Numbered from the stretch's first letter, positions 1 to 9,688 are shown. The stretch is 64,000 nt of DNA from CALNZV01 sp942491115 (GCA_942491115.1 CALNZV010000020.1:1116001-1180000); one strand, 5' to 3'. Numbers and translations: made by a program. The notes: generated from the sequence alone by a model not told the origin.

Positions 1-1
1 A

Positions 2-1798
2 TGGGATCTGTCAGGGTATTTCCCGGTTTTCAACGGTACGGAAATGCAGGCCTTTCGATCCAAATGGATCGAAGCGGTAAACCGTCTCATGTCCGACGGC
101 AACGACCTGGGGACACTGACGGCGGATAATGCGTCCGGGTGGTCGGAGTGGCTCCTTCGGTTCGAAGGGGCAGCGGCCCGTTTGACCCACTACCGTTCCT
201 ATATCGAGTGCCTGGAGGCCGCCCATGCCGACAATGAGTCTTATGCCCGGGAGGGGGCGGCGGTCAGCCGCCTCGAGGCGGCCCTCGAAAAGGCGGAGGG
301 GATTGTTGTCCAAGCCCTTAAATTGGCCACCGACGACGGGTTCCGGACACTAACCGCTCAGGACACCCTCGCCGGGGTCGTTTATTTTCTTCAGCGGTTG
401 CGGATGAAATCCCGGTTTTCCATGGACCCGGGTGAAGAAAGGCTGGCCACAGATCTGGGAATCGACGGAATCCACGGCTGGGGTCGTCTGTATGACACGG
501 TTTCAGGACGACTGGAATTTTCCATGGTCGCCGGTGACGGACAGATCGACATCCTCCCGATTTCCCGGTGGCGATCCCTGCTGTCGGATCCGGACAAGCA
601 GGTGCGGACCCGTGCCAACGAGGGGGGCTCCCGGGCGTGGGAGGGTGTCGCCGATGTGTGTGCCGCAGCGATCAATGCCATTGCAGGCTCACGCTTGACC
701 CTGAACTGTTATCGCGGGATCGACGATTTCATGACCCCCGCTCTTTTCGAGTCCGGAATCGGGCGGCCGACCCTGGACGCCATGTATCGAGCCATCTGGG
801 ATCATCTGGATCTGCCACGAGAGATCTTTCTTGCCAAGGCCCGGTATCTCGGCCAGCCCGGCATTGCCTTTTTCGAGCGGGAGGCCCCCCTGCCCCTCGG
901 CACCTCGTCCCGGTATAGCTGGAAGGATGGAGAACGGGTGGTGGAGGCGGGATTCAACTCGACCTATCCCGCACTGGGGCACTATTTCCGCAGCCTTATA
1001 GATCGCCGGTGGGTCGAGTCCGAAATGCGCTCCGGCAAACGCCCGGGGGCCTTCTGCACCGAGTCGATGCTGACCGGAGAACAACGCATTTTCATGTCCT
1101 TCAGCGGCAGTTTGAACGACCTGGCCACTCTCGCCCATGAAACCGGACACGCATGGCACAGTCATCTAATGGGGGATCTTCCCCCTCTGGCCTGCCGTTA
1201 CCCGATGACCCTGGCGGAAACCGCCTCGATTTTCGCCGAACAGCTCCTCGCTGAGAGCATTCAGCGGTCACCGTCGGTATCCGACACGGACAAGTTGGCC
1301 ATGTTGGATGCCGAATTGACCGGAGCCGCGGTCATGTTACTGGATATTACGGTCCGCTTCGAATTCGAGAAGCGCTTTCACGACGAACGTTGCGAGGGAA
1401 ACGTTTCGCCCTCACGGCTGAAAACCCTGATGGCCGATACTCAGCGACGAATTTTCGGAAATGCTCTGGTTGAAAACGGGGAAGATTCCCTGTTCTGGGC
1501 GTCGAAGCTGCACTTTTACATCTCCGATCTGACATTTTACAATTTTCCTTACACCTTTGGTTTTTTGATGGCCCGATTCCTCGTGGATCGGTTCCGAGCC
1601 GAAGGCCTCGACTTCCTTTCCCGGTACGAAGCGTTTCTGAGGGCCAGCGGAAGCGCACCGGTTGAGGAGGTCGTAGCGCGCACCCTCGGACGGGATATTA
1701 CCGAAACGGCCTTTTGGGTCGCTGCCATCCAAACCCTCGAAGCGCCGGTGGCCGAGTTTTGCCGTCGGCTCCAGGCCTTCGGGGCCGTCACCGGATAG
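2..1798 (+). CDS. M3 family oligoendopeptidase (PepF-like), 5' end outside window
   Basis: Zinc metallopeptidase of the thimet/oligoendopeptidase F family, expected to cut short peptides in the cytoplasm. The zinc motif HETGH is encoded at 1136-1150, and the following TLAETASIFAEQLL stretch supplies the third, glutamate ligand. Both are typical of clan MA family M3. An ATG lies at 44, but the frame is open back to the first bases of the window and reads WDLSGYFPVFNGTE before that ATG. This resembles the normal start region of PepF proteins, so the true start is probably upstream of the window and the annotated part is a 3' fragment of about 598 codons. It ends 135 bases before dnaK. The physiological peptide substrates cannot be told from sequence. 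Confidence 0.88.
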   Translation, partial: WDLSGYFPVFNGTEMQAFRSKWIEAVNRLMSDGNDLGTLTADNASGWSEWLLRFEGAAARLTHYRSYIECLEAAHADNESYAREGAAVSRLEAALEKAEGIVVQALKLATDDGFRTLTAQDTLAGVVYFLQRLRMKSRFSMDPGEERLATDLGIDGIHGWGRLYDTVSGRLEFSMVAGDGQIDILPISRWRSLLSDPDKQVRTRANEGGSRAWEGVADVCAAAINAIAGSRLTLNCYRGIDDFMTPALFESGIGRPTLDAMYRAIWDHLDLPREIFLAKARYLGQPGIAFFEREAPLPLGTSSRYSWKDGERVVEAGFNSTYPALGHYFRSLIDRRWVESEMRSGKRPGAFCTESMLTGEQRIFMSFSGSLNDLATLAHETGHAWHSHLMGDLPPLACRYPMTLAETASIFAEQLLAESIQRSPSVSDTDKLAMLDAELTGAAVMLLDITVRFEFEKRFHDERCEGNVSPSRLKTLMADTQRRIFGNALVENGEDSLFWASKLHFYISDLTFYNFPYTFGFLMARFLVDRFRAEGLDFLSRYEAFLRASGSAPVEEVVARTLGRDITETAFWVAAIQTLEAPVAEFCRRLQAFGAVTG

Positions 1799-1822
1799 CC
1801 TTCCCTGTGGCCGGCAACCTCC

Positions 1823-1851
1823 TTGACAGACCTTTTATTCATTATTAATAT
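1823..1851 (+). promoter_or_regulatory. Predicted sigma70-type promoter of dnaK
   Basis: TTGACA at 1823-1828 is followed after 17 bases by TAATAT at 1846-1851, in an AT-rich stretch just after the peptidase gene. The dnaK start is about 80 bases downstream. I see no CIRCE-type inverted repeat, so HrcA control is not supported. Confidence 0.5.
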
Positions 1852-1933
1852 CTAATAAAATTTAAAGTAATGTGACTTTAATTAAGGCATCTCATTTGAG
1901 ACGCCAACAGAATCTTCTTTCAAGGAGGAAACC

Positions 1934-3841
1934 ATGGGAAAGACCATCGGAATCGATTTAGGAACCACCAACTCTGTTGTCGCCGTAATGGAAAGCGGCG
2001 ACCCGAAGATTATCCCCAATGAGGACGGCGGCCGGACGATCCCCTCCATGGTGGCCGTCAACGATGGCGGCGACCGGATCGTCGGACAGATTGCCAAGCG
2101 CCAAGCCGTCACCAATCCCGAGAACACGGTTTTCGGCGTCAAGCGGCTGATCGGCCGGCGCTTCGACTCAACAGAAATTCAGAACGATCTGAAGGTACTG
2201 CCGTACCTCATCGAAAAAGACCCCGGCGGTGGGACGCGAATCGCCATTCGGGGACGTTCATACAGCCCCGCTGAGATTTCCTCCCATGTGCTGGTGGCGC
2301 TGAAAAAAGCCGCCGAGGCCTACCTGGGGGAACGGGTGACCGATGCGGTCATCACCGTTCCTGCCTATTTCAACGACAATCAGCGCCAGGCCACCCGGGA
2401 TGCGGGCAAAATTGCCGGATTGAATGTGGTCCGCATCATAAATGAACCGACGGCGGCAGCCCTTGCCTACGGTCTTGATAAGAAAAAAGAGGGGAAGATC
2501 GCCGTCTTCGACCTGGGAGGCGGTACCTTCGATATATCGATCCTGGAGATTGGAGAGGGGGTTTTTGAGGTCAAGTCGACCAACGGAGACACCCATTTGG
2601 GAGGCGAAGACTTTGATTTGAGACTGATCGAGTATCTGGCCAGCGAATTCAAGAAGGCCTCGGGGATCGACGTTCGCAGCGACAAGATGGCCCTGCAGCG
2701 GCTAAAAGAAGCGGCAGAAAAGGCTAAAATGGAGTTGTCGACCACCATGGAAACCGAGGTAAACTTGCCCTTCATTACGGCAGACGCCAGCGGGCCGAAA
2801 CACCTCAATCTGAAAATCAGCCGGTCGAGGCTCGAGGGGCTGGTGTCCGATCTACTTGATCGACTCGAGGGCCCTTGCCGGACGGCTATGTCGGATGCCG
2901 GAATGGGTACCGAAGACATTTCAGAAGTGATTCTTGTCGGTGGAATGACCCGGATGCCGGCTGTCCAGCAGCGGGTCAAGGCGATCTTCGGCCAGGAGCC
3001 CGGTAAGGGGGTGAATCCCGACGAAGTGGTGGCCGCGGGGGCGGCGATTCAGGGTGCCATCCTTCAGGGCGACATGCAGGATGTTCTCTTGCTGGATGTG
3101 ACGCCGTTGTCTCTGGGAATCGAGACCCTGGGGGGCGTCATGACAACCCTGATCGAGAAGAATACCACCATACCCGCAAAGAAGAGCGAGATTTTCTCGA
3201 CAGCCGAAGACAATCAGCCGGCCGTATCCATCCACGTTCTGCAGGGAGAGAGGGAGATGGCGGTCGGGAACAAGACCTTGGGTCGGTTTGAACTTCTTGG
3301 CATCGCCCCGGCGCCTCGAGGTCTTCCTCAGATCGAGGTCACCTTCGACATCGATGCCAACGGCATCGTGAATGTCTCGGCCAAGGATCTGGCCACCGGC
3401 AAGGCCCAGTCCATCCGGATTACGGCTTCTTCCGGTCTCACTCAAGATGAAATCGATCGGCTGATAAAGGAAGCGGAAGCCCATGCCGGAGAGGATCGTC
3501 GGAAGCGCTCTCTGGTCGATGCCAGAAACGAGGCGGACGGCTTGATCTACAGTGTGGAAAAAGCCCTGGGGGAAATGAGCGGTACCCTCGATGCGGCCTC
3601 CAAGGACCAGGCCCAGGCGGCCATCGCCAATCTGTCGGCGGCAATGAAAGGGGAAGATGTCGAAGAGATACGTCGGCAGGCCGAAGAATTGAAACGGGTG
3701 TCCCACCTGATGGCCGAATCCGCATACCGTCGGCCGGACGCCGGTCAACCCGGCGGACACCAGGGATCCCCTGGCCCTCGCCCCCAAGCCGGCAGGGCCG
3801 AGGAGGAGGTTGTCGATGCGGACTTCGAGGAAGTGGCCTGA
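1934..3841 (+). CDS. dnaK: Molecular chaperone DnaK (Hsp70)
   Basis: ATP-dependent cytoplasmic chaperone that binds exposed hydrophobic segments of client proteins. The 635-residue length is normal. The nucleotide-binding domain starts with GIDLGTTNSVV near residue 5, has the VPAYFND motif near residue 143 and GGGTFDISIL near 195. The substrate-binding domain follows the LLLDVTPLSLGIET linker region, and the protein ends in VVDADFEEVA, the usual bacterial DnaK tail. AAGGAGG lies a few bases before the ATG. Neither grpE nor dnaJ is adjacent, so this is an isolated dnaK. It may be a second copy or the only one in the genome, which the window cannot decide. Confidence 0.97.
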   Translation: MGKTIGIDLGTTNSVVAVMESGDPKIIPNEDGGRTIPSMVAVNDGGDRIVGQIAKRQAVTNPENTVFGVKRLIGRRFDSTEIQNDLKVLPYLIEKDPGGGTRIAIRGRSYSPAEISSHVLVALKKAAEAYLGERVTDAVITVPAYFNDNQRQATRDAGKIAGLNVVRIINEPTAAALAYGLDKKKEGKIAVFDLGGGTFDISILEIGEGVFEVKSTNGDTHLGGEDFDLRLIEYLASEFKKASGIDVRSDKMALQRLKEAAEKAKMELSTTMETEVNLPFITADASGPKHLNLKISRSRLEGLVSDLLDRLEGPCRTAMSDAGMGTEDISEVILVGGMTRMPAVQQRVKAIFGQEPGKGVNPDEVVAAGAAIQGAILQGDMQDVLLLDVTPLSLGIETLGGVMTTLIEKNTTIPAKKSEIFSTAEDNQPAVSIHVLQGEREMAVGNKTLGRFELLGIAPAPRGLPQIEVTFDIDANGIVNVSAKDLATGKAQSIRITASSGLTQDEIDRLIKEAEAHAGEDRRKRSLVDARNEADGLIYSVEKALGEMSGTLDAASKDQAQAAIANLSAAMKGEDVEEIRRQAEELKRVSHLMAESAYRRPDAGQPGGHQGSPGPRPQAGRAEEEVVDADFEEVA

Positions 3842-3851
3842 TCTCTCCTGC

Positions 3852-3887
3852 CGGATGCCTCGGCCCTCCTGTTGAGGGCGGTATCCG
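3852..3887 (+). terminator. Hairpin after dnaK, possible terminator
   Basis: GCCCTC at 3863-3868 pairs with GAGGGC at 3874-3879 around a CTGTT loop, and an outer CGGAT/ATCCG pair (3852-3856 and 3883-3887) can extend it. It begins about ten bases after the dnaK stop. There is no T-tract, so it may be an RNA 3' end structure rather than a true intrinsic terminator. Confidence 0.35.
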
Positions 3888-3992
3888 ATCCGACGGCTAT
3901 CGGCGACCCACCCGACCCACCTCGGGGCTTCCCTGCGCCTTGGGAGGCCTCGAGGGAAGGGCAAGGCCACCCGCCGATGTCCGAACGAAGCG

Positions 3993-4568
3993 CTAACTGC
4001 CCGCCAGGCCGATGTCGTCGGCCACTTCCCGCATCCCCATAATCGTGTCCGAAATGAGGTCCGACAGCGCCATTCCTAACCGTTCGGCCCCCTTCTCGAT
4101 GACGGAGCGATCCACCCCGGCGGCAAATCGCTTGTCCTTCCATTTCTTTTTGATGGATTTCACCTTGAGATCCATGATGCTTTTGGAAGGCCGAACCAGG
4201 GCGGCGGCCGCCACCAGGCCGGTCAGCTCATCGACGGCGTAGAGGACTCGCTCCATTTCGGATTGGGGTTCGACGTCCGTACAGATGCCCCAGCCATGGC
4301 TGGTGACGGCTCGGATATACGATTCGGGCCATTGGTGCCGCCGGAGAATTTCTTCGGTTTTTTTACAGTGGGACTCCGGAAATCGCTCGTAGTCCAAATC
4401 GTGAACAAGGCCGATGATACCCCACATCTCTTCGTTTTCACCCCGCTTTCGGGCAAAATAGCGCATCACCCCTTCAACGGCCAGAGCGTGCCGAATCAGT
4501 CGGTCGCTCTCATTCCATTCGGTGAGCAGGGCGTAGGCGCTTTCTCGTGTCGGGAGGTGTTCTGTCAT
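3993..4568 (-). CDS. HD-domain phosphohydrolase-like protein
   Basis: 191-residue soluble protein of the HD superfamily of metal-dependent phosphohydrolases. The expected ligand set is visible: His27, the His56-Asp57 pair in LVHDLDYE, His91 in TSHGWG and Asp113 in AVDELTG. Related small HD proteins are usually annotated as hydrolases of unknown substrate. The C-terminal 70 residues are helical and lysine-rich. The gene stands alone between the convergent dnaK and the divergent cyclic-nucleotide-binding protein gene, so context gives no substrate. The catalytic residues look intact, so activity is likely, but nucleotide, phospholipid or other phosphoester substrates are all possible. Confidence 0.8.
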   Translation of the reverse strand: MTEHLPTRESAYALLTEWNESDRLIRHALAVEGVMRYFARKRGENEEMWGIIGLVHDLDYERFPESHCKKTEEILRRHQWPESYIRAVTSHGWGICTDVEPQSEMERVLYAVDELTGLVAAAALVRPSKSIMDLKVKSIKKKWKDKRFAAGVDRSVIEKGAERLGMALSDLISDTIMGMREVADDIGLAGS

Positions 4569-4757
4569 GGGAATTCCTCAGCTGTCGGCAAGGGCGGCAG
4601 CCGCCCGATATCGGGTCCGATCTGCCGGGTCTATCCGGGTTACAGTGCTGTTATAAATCGATTTCTTTAGCGGATGTTTTCTGATAACGTCCGGTAAAAT
4701 ATCGACGGACCTGGCCGATACTCCCATATCAGGTCGTTGAAGGGGGAACAGTAACCC

Positions 4758-5237
4758 ATGGATCCACAGCTGTCAAAAGCCATCGTCGACTTTTTCCTGG
4801 AGATACCGCTATTCCAGAAAATGAACGCCGAAGAGATCAAAGCGGTCGCAAAGCACATGTCGGTGGTGGACCTCAATGCCGGAGACATTCTGTTTCGAGA
4901 GGGGGATGAAGGCCGCTTCATGTGCTTCATCGTTAGGGGTGAACTGGATGTGATCAAGCAGCACGGGGCATCCGGAAAAGACGTGCTGCTCAATACCCTT
5001 GGCAGGGGAAAATCCATTGGTGAAATGTCGGTCATTGAGAGCCTGCCGCGGTCAGCCACCGCCAAAGCCAGAGTGAAAACGAAGCTTTACATTCTTTCCA
5101 GGCCGGCATTTGATCTGGTACTCAGTCGGCATTCCAACATCGGTATCAAGCTGTTGAAAGGGATTGCGACCCTTCTCAGCGATAACCTCAGAAAAACCTC
5201 CTGCAGGCTTGCCGAAATCATGATGCCCATCAGCTGA
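4758..5237 (+). CDS. Stand-alone cyclic nucleotide-binding domain protein
   Basis: 159-residue protein made almost entirely of one CAP_ED/cNMP-binding beta-roll. A helical lead (residues 1-30) is followed by the AGDILFREGDEG strand-loop region (41-52). A phosphate-binding cassette spans about 84-104, with Gly88-Glu89 and Arg98 in GKSIGEMSVIESLPRSA matching the family pattern. A C-terminal helix holds ATLLSDNLRKTS. There is no helix-turn-helix, kinase or channel domain, so it is not a CRP-type regulator by itself. It may act as a ligand-sensing partner of another protein. The gene is flanked by a divergent HD-protein gene and a downstream lytic transglycosylase with no tight coupling to either. 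Confidence 0.82.
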   Translation: MDPQLSKAIVDFFLEIPLFQKMNAEEIKAVAKHMSVVDLNAGDILFREGDEGRFMCFIVRGELDVIKQHGASGKDVLLNTLGRGKSIGEMSVIESLPRSATAKARVKTKLYILSRPAFDLVLSRHSNIGIKLLKGIATLLSDNLRKTSCRLAEIMMPIS

Positions 5238-5306
5238 CATGCCAGCCGTTCTCACCGGCTGCCGACCCCTAAAGAATGCATGCCAACAGACCGAAATAAC
5301 TAATGG

Positions 5307-5334
5307 ACCTCGGCGGCGGCGGCGCCGACGAGGT
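5307..5334. other. GC-rich hairpin between two genes
   Basis: ACCTCG (5307-5312) pairs with CGAGGT (5329-5334), and CGGC inside pairs with GCCG, giving about ten pairs with one mismatch around a GGC-repeat loop. No T-tract follows. It lies between the cNMP-binding gene and the transglycosylase gene and could separate their transcripts. Confidence 0.35.
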
Positions 5335-5440
5335 TGCGTCTTGCGAAACGACCCGTTCAAGGCTAAATATAGCCCTGACGGCTGGACGGGCCCATTACCA
5401 ATGACAACCGTCTCGTTCAACACACGATAGGCCGACCGGT

Positions 5441-6046
5441 ATGGTGGATGAAACAATCAACGGTTTTTTTCGAAAGCGACGACAGATCTTGGCAGGGGTG
5501 CTTTTTTTCTGCCTGGTGGCAGGGATCGGACCCACCGCTGCGGATATCTATATGTACAAGGACGCGGAAGGCGTCATGCACTTTACCAATACGCCCACGT
5601 CATCCCGATACCGTGTGTATTTGAGATCCAAAGCACCCCCCTATTTATCGACGGCCGACACCTTTGACGACCTCATCGAAGAGGCCGCCCTCCATCACGG
5701 CGTCGACTTCCCGTTGATCAAGGCGGTGATTCGAGCCGAAAGCGGCTTCAATCATCGGGCTGTCTCCAAGAAAGGGGCCCAAGGGTTGATGCAGATCATG
5801 CCCTTCAACTTCAAGACGCTCAAGCTGAGCGACCCCTACAATCCCCGGGAAAACATCATGGCCGGCACCCGCTATCTGAGGTGGATGCTCGACCGTTTTG
5901 ACGGCAAGGTAGGGCTTTCCCTCGCCGCCTACAACTGCGGTCCGTCGGTCGTAGAGCGCTATCAATGCGTACCCCCGATCGATGAAACCCTCGACTACGT
6001 CGAAAAAGTCCTCCGCTATTACCGCCAGTACCAAGCCAGCCGCTGA
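5441..6046 (+). CDS. Lytic murein transglycosylase (SLT family) with DUF4124-like N-terminus
   Basis: Exported peptidoglycan-cleaving enzyme. A signal peptide or anchor covers residues 16-34 (hydrophobic ILAGVLFFCLVAGIG). Residues 36-62 (YMYKDAEGVMHFTNTP) match the small DUF4124-like segment often found ahead of SLT domains. The goose-lysozyme-like SLT domain follows, with catalytic Glu100 in RAESGFN, GLMQIMP at about 115-121 and the AAYNCGPSVV motif near the end. The 201-residue length is typical of the short SLT proteins of delta-type proteobacteria. The start at 5441 has only a weak ribosome site. The gene is convergent with glgB, with a 38-base gap and no evident terminator. Confidence 0.88.
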   Translation: MVDETINGFFRKRRQILAGVLFFCLVAGIGPTAADIYMYKDAEGVMHFTNTPTSSRYRVYLRSKAPPYLSTADTFDDLIEEAALHHGVDFPLIKAVIRAESGFNHRAVSKKGAQGLMQIMPFNFKTLKLSDPYNPRENIMAGTRYLRWMLDRFDGKVGLSLAAYNCGPSVVERYQCVPPIDETLDYVEKVLRYYRQYQASR

Positions 6047-6084
6047 TCGCAAAAACCGCCGATTCTCATCATTCCCTCAGTGCT

Positions 6085-8142
6085 TTATTCATGAACCGCC
6101 GGGGAGGTGTCTTCCGGTCTGAGAACCAGAGCGGTCCGGTTTGGGAGATAGAGACTGAGGCGATGCCGACCACTGTGACCCTCGACGTTCTCAAAGAGGG
6201 TTCGATGTTCCTGGTCCGACGTCAGTCGGCCGTGGCCCCCGAAGACGTGATCGTCCGTGCTGAATATCATGCGGTAGGAACCCGGGTGCCAGTCGATCAG
6301 ATAGTCGGAAAAGGACTGGGTCGGGTGGAAGGAGAAAAAGAATGAGAGGCCGCCGCGCTCGAATGCCAGCAGCTTATGGTCGTTGTGCTCGTAATGGAGG
6401 CGGGGCCATGGGTCGGCCAACACATCGTAGGCCCTGACCAGGTGAATCATGGCCTTGTCGAAGGCATTTAGTTGAGCATACTTGAGGGCGGGATTGTCCG
6501 CCAGGCTCCACTGTCGCCGGGCAAAGCGGTAAGACCATCCGTTGTCCGGTCTCGGGAAGTCGATCCACTCCGGATGTCCGAATTCATTGCCCATGAAATT
6601 GAGATAACCGTGACCCGCCGTCAGAAGGGTGATGAAGCGGATGAGTCGGTGAAGGGCCATGGCCCTGTCCACTGTGATCTCCTGGTCCTCCAGTGCCATG
6701 CGGTCGTACATGGCCGCATCGGCCATTCTGAAGATGAGGGTTTTGTCTCCGACCATCGCCTGATCGTGGCACTCCGCGTAACTGATGGAGCGCTCCTCGG
6801 CGCGTCGATTGGTTAATTCCCGCCATATGGATCCCATGGGCCAGTCTTCGTCTCTGATGTCCTTGGTGAGCCGAATCCACTGATCCGCTATTCCCATCGA
6901 AAACCGGTAGTCAAAACCGATACCCCCCTGCCGGACTGGCAGCGCGAGTCCGGGAAGACCGCTGATGTCTTCGGCAATGGTAACGGTCTCGGGATCGATG
7001 TCATGAATCAACTCGTTGGCTAGTGTCAGATAGACGACGGCGGACGCGTCGACGTTGTCTCCGAAGTAGTCGTCGTAGGAGGAGAAAGCCTTGCCGAGAC
7101 CGTGGTCCCAGTAGAGCATGCTGGTAATACCGTCGAAACGAAACCCGTCGAAGCGATATTCTTCAAGCCAATAGCGACAATTGGACAGCAGGAATCGGAG
7201 CACCGGCAGCTTCCCATAGTCGAAGCACCGGGAGTCCCAGGCGGGGTGCCTCCCCCTGCCTCCGCTATGGAAGTAAAGATCATCGGTGCCGTCGAAGCGG
7301 CCCAGTCCCTCGATTTCATTGGCGACGGCATGGGAGTGGACGATGTCCATGACGATTCGCAGACCGGCGCCATGGGCGGTATCGACGAGGTATTTCAAGT
7401 CTTCCTGTGGACCGAATCGTGAGGAGGCCGCAAAAAAGCTGGAGACCTGATATCCGAAGGAACCGTAGTAGGGATGTTCCTGAACGGCCATCAGCTGGAT
7501 GGTGGTATAGCCCGCATCGGCTATGCGAGGGATGATCCGGTCGGCAAATGCCCGATAGGTGCCGACACCTTCGGACTCCTGCGCCATGCCGACATGGGCT
7601 TCATAGATGAATATAGGCTCCAGTGGGCGGGAGTTTCGGCAGTATCGCCACTGGTATTCCTCCGGCGGATCCCATACCTGAGCGTTGAAGATATGGGTGT
7701 CCGGATCCTGCACGACTCTGGTGGCGTGGGAGGGTATCCGGTGACCGAATCCGTTTTCCCAGTAGACATTTAGGCGATAGAGATCCCGGTGTGAAAGAGA
7801 GTCCGGGGGTAGGAGGATTTCCCAGGATCCGTCTTCCCCTGCGGGCTGGAGGCGGAATTCGGGACGCTCTTCCCATCCGCAGAAGGAACCGACGAGGGCA
7901 ACCGCTGCGGCATTGGGTGCCCATTCCCGGAACGTCCATCCTTGGGGAGTGGGATGGAGTCCGTATTGGCAATGAGAATCCGCAATATCGTAAAGGGACC
8001 GCCCATCGGGCGTCAACCGCCGCCTGGCGGTCTCCATTGCCTTGAACCGTTGCTCAAGAGCCGCCTTGTAGGGGACCAGCCATGGGTCGGTCGCCAGCAG
8101 GCCCTCCAGTCGATCGGTGGATGCCGCATCAGTTTCTTTCAT
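6085..8142 (-). CDS. glgB: 1,4-alpha-glucan branching enzyme, eukaryote-like GH13 type
   Basis: Cuts alpha-1,4 glucan chains and rejoins them through alpha-1,6 bonds during glycogen synthesis. An N-terminal CBM48-like domain (about 50-140) precedes the GH13 barrel. The catalytic triad is visible: Asp337 in FRFDGITSM, Glu391 in TIAEDISG and Asp460 in ECHDQ. The domain order and motifs (GFRFDGITSMLY, NFMGNEFGHPEW) resemble the shorter plant/animal-type branching enzymes more than E. coli GlgB. The frame is open further upstream, but AAGGAG sits 8 bases before the ATG at 8142, which I chose. That makes 685 residues and a 14-base overlap with the end of glgA. It is the last gene of the glycogen cluster. 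Confidence 0.93.
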   Translation of the reverse strand: MKETDAASTDRLEGLLATDPWLVPYKAALEQRFKAMETARRRLTPDGRSLYDIADSHCQYGLHPTPQGWTFREWAPNAAAVALVGSFCGWEERPEFRLQPAGEDGSWEILLPPDSLSHRDLYRLNVYWENGFGHRIPSHATRVVQDPDTHIFNAQVWDPPEEYQWRYCRNSRPLEPIFIYEAHVGMAQESEGVGTYRAFADRIIPRIADAGYTTIQLMAVQEHPYYGSFGYQVSSFFAASSRFGPQEDLKYLVDTAHGAGLRIVMDIVHSHAVANEIEGLGRFDGTDDLYFHSGGRGRHPAWDSRCFDYGKLPVLRFLLSNCRYWLEEYRFDGFRFDGITSMLYWDHGLGKAFSSYDDYFGDNVDASAVVYLTLANELIHDIDPETVTIAEDISGLPGLALPVRQGGIGFDYRFSMGIADQWIRLTKDIRDEDWPMGSIWRELTNRRAEERSISYAECHDQAMVGDKTLIFRMADAAMYDRMALEDQEITVDRAMALHRLIRFITLLTAGHGYLNFMGNEFGHPEWIDFPRPDNGWSYRFARRQWSLADNPALKYAQLNAFDKAMIHLVRAYDVLADPWPRLHYEHNDHKLLAFERGGLSFFFSFHPTQSFSDYLIDWHPGSYRMIFSTDDHVFGGHGRLTSDQEHRTLFENVEGHSGRHRLSLYLPNRTALVLRPEDTSPAVHE

Positions 8143-9688
8143 TGGCATCACTCCTTGAAAGGGGGGACGGGGATGAGGGGGTGACCAGGGGTCTTTCAAG
8201 CATACGCTCATATAGTCCCATATATTCCCGGGCCGTCACGCTGTGATTGAAGCGGTCGGCACTCTCCATCATGATGCGCCGGATCTCCCGGTTCCGAATG
8301 TCACCGGGCAGGCGAAAAAACGTCATGGCTTCGTCCATGGCCCACATCAGGCCCTGGCTGTCGTAGTGTTTGAAGAGAAACCCGTTTCCGGTGCGGTTAT
8401 CGATATCGATGTGGGTCACGGTGTCGTGAATGCCTCCGGTGTCGTGGGCGACGGGCAGGACACCGTATATGGGAGCGATCATCTGGGGCAATCCGCAGGG
8501 CTCGAAACGAGAGGGCATCAGCATGAAGTCTGCCGCACCATAAGCCAGTCTGGACAGCCGCTCGTCGAAATCGCAGACGGCCACCCGCCGGTGGAGGCCA
8601 TGAAATGCGGTAATGTCCCTGAAAATGTGTTGGTAATCGCCGTTTGCGACGAATACGATCTGGAGTTCCTGGTCCCAGTACCTGGAGATGACGGTATATA
8701 GGATCTCGGAGAGCAGTTGACAGCCTTTCTGAATGGGGTCCAGGCGGTGCGGCCAGAAAAAAAGCGGCGCCTCGGGATTGCCGATCAGTCCCAGGGTGTT
8801 TTGCAGATGGATTTTGTTTTTCCGCTTGGCATCCGGGTGGACGTCTGGGGTGTAGTTTTGGACAAGATCCGTGTCGATGGTCGGGTTGAAAGACGGATCC
8901 GGGGCATTGAGAATGCCGACACCGCAACCGGAGTGGGCTTTGTTGCTCAACTCCTGGCGGAGTTCCGGAGCGATGAACGAATGTCTGCCGTCCACGATCT
9001 CCTTTAAAAAGGAGGGGCTGACGGTGTTGACGAAATGGGCGGCGAAGATGCCGCTGACGATGAAGTCTGCCGGGTTTTTATCCCGGCACTCTTCATATCC
9101 GACAGCCATGCGCTCGTAATACAGATGCTCCCAGAAATAGGCGGCGTCGATGCCGCGGTCTTCGATGAAATTCAGCGTTGCCTTGACCGTGTGGATGTTG
9201 TGGACGGTGAAGAGGCAGGGAATTTCAAGCTGCCTTGCCACGGCGGGAAGGAGGCCGGTCATCCAGTCGTTACAGTGGATGAGGTCCGGCCTCACCCGGG
9301 GAATGATGTTGTTGATCACTTCCCGCTGAAACGCCAGGGCGATCTTTATGTTTTCATCTCCGTAGCTGGAATAGACCCGGTTCAAATAAAAAAACGCCCG
9401 GTCTTCGGCAAGATGAACACGATCTTCGGGCATTTTGTTGCGTATCATCATGAGTTCTTTTCCGATGACCGGTGCCAGCTGATGATGAAATATTTCCCGG
9501 TAGTCCGGAACCGCCACGTGAACGTCGGCTCCCAGATCGAAAAGGGCGCTGATCAATGCGGCCGAGACATCCGCCAGTCCACCGGCTTTTGCCGTCAGAT
9601 AATTGGCCATGTTGCCCATGTTCGGGGGCAGATACGTGACTTCCGGAGTGACGACCAGCACACGGGGATTCCGGGACTTTGGGGTCAT
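8129..9688 (-). CDS. glgA: Glycogen synthase, GT5 family
   Basis: Adds glucose from a sugar nucleotide to the growing alpha-1,4 glucan. Family GT5 marks are KAGGLADV at 34-41, a variant of the KxGGL donor-binding motif, HCND at 138-141, the R315/K321 pair in RLDPIQKG and the SRFEPCGLPQ motif at 393-402. The 519-residue length fits. AAAGGA precedes the ATG. No ADP-glucose pyrophosphorylase gene is nearby, while a UDP-glucose pyrophosphorylase gene lies in the same cluster. The donor may therefore be UDP-glucose, which is inference. The gene overlaps glgB and follows glgP by 73 bases. Confidence 0.92.
   Translation of the reverse strand: MTPKSRNPRVLVVTPEVTYLPPNMGNMANYLTAKAGGLADVSAALISALFDLGADVHVAVPDYREIFHHQLAPVIGKELMMIRNKMPEDRVHLAEDRAFFYLNRVYSSYGDENIKIALAFQREVINNIIPRVRPDLIHCNDWMTGLLPAVARQLEIPCLFTVHNIHTVKATLNFIEDRGIDAAYFWEHLYYERMAVGYEECRDKNPADFIVSGIFAAHFVNTVSPSFLKEIVDGRHSFIAPELRQELSNKAHSGCGVGILNAPDPSFNPTIDTDLVQNYTPDVHPDAKRKNKIHLQNTLGLIGNPEAPLFFWPHRLDPIQKGCQLLSEILYTVISRYWDQELQIVFVANGDYQHIFRDITAFHGLHRRVAVCDFDERLSRLAYGAADFMLMPSRFEPCGLPQMIAPIYGVLPVAHDTGGIHDTVTHIDIDNRTGNGFLFKHYDSQGLMWAMDEAMTFFRLPGDIRNREIRRIMMESADRFNHSVTAREYMGLYERMLERPLVTPSSPSPLSRSDANERN

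Noticed and set aside
2921..3970. 349-codon minus-strand frame opposite dnaK
   Set aside because: Antisense shadow of dnaK.
5311..5326. GGC-type short tandem repeat
   Set aside because: Only about four units and part of a hairpin; not a meaningful repeat array.
5239..5430. 63-codon frame between the cNMP-binding and transglycosylase genes
   Set aside because: Starts directly after a stop codon without a ribosome site and runs through the GC hairpin; arginine-rich translation looks random.
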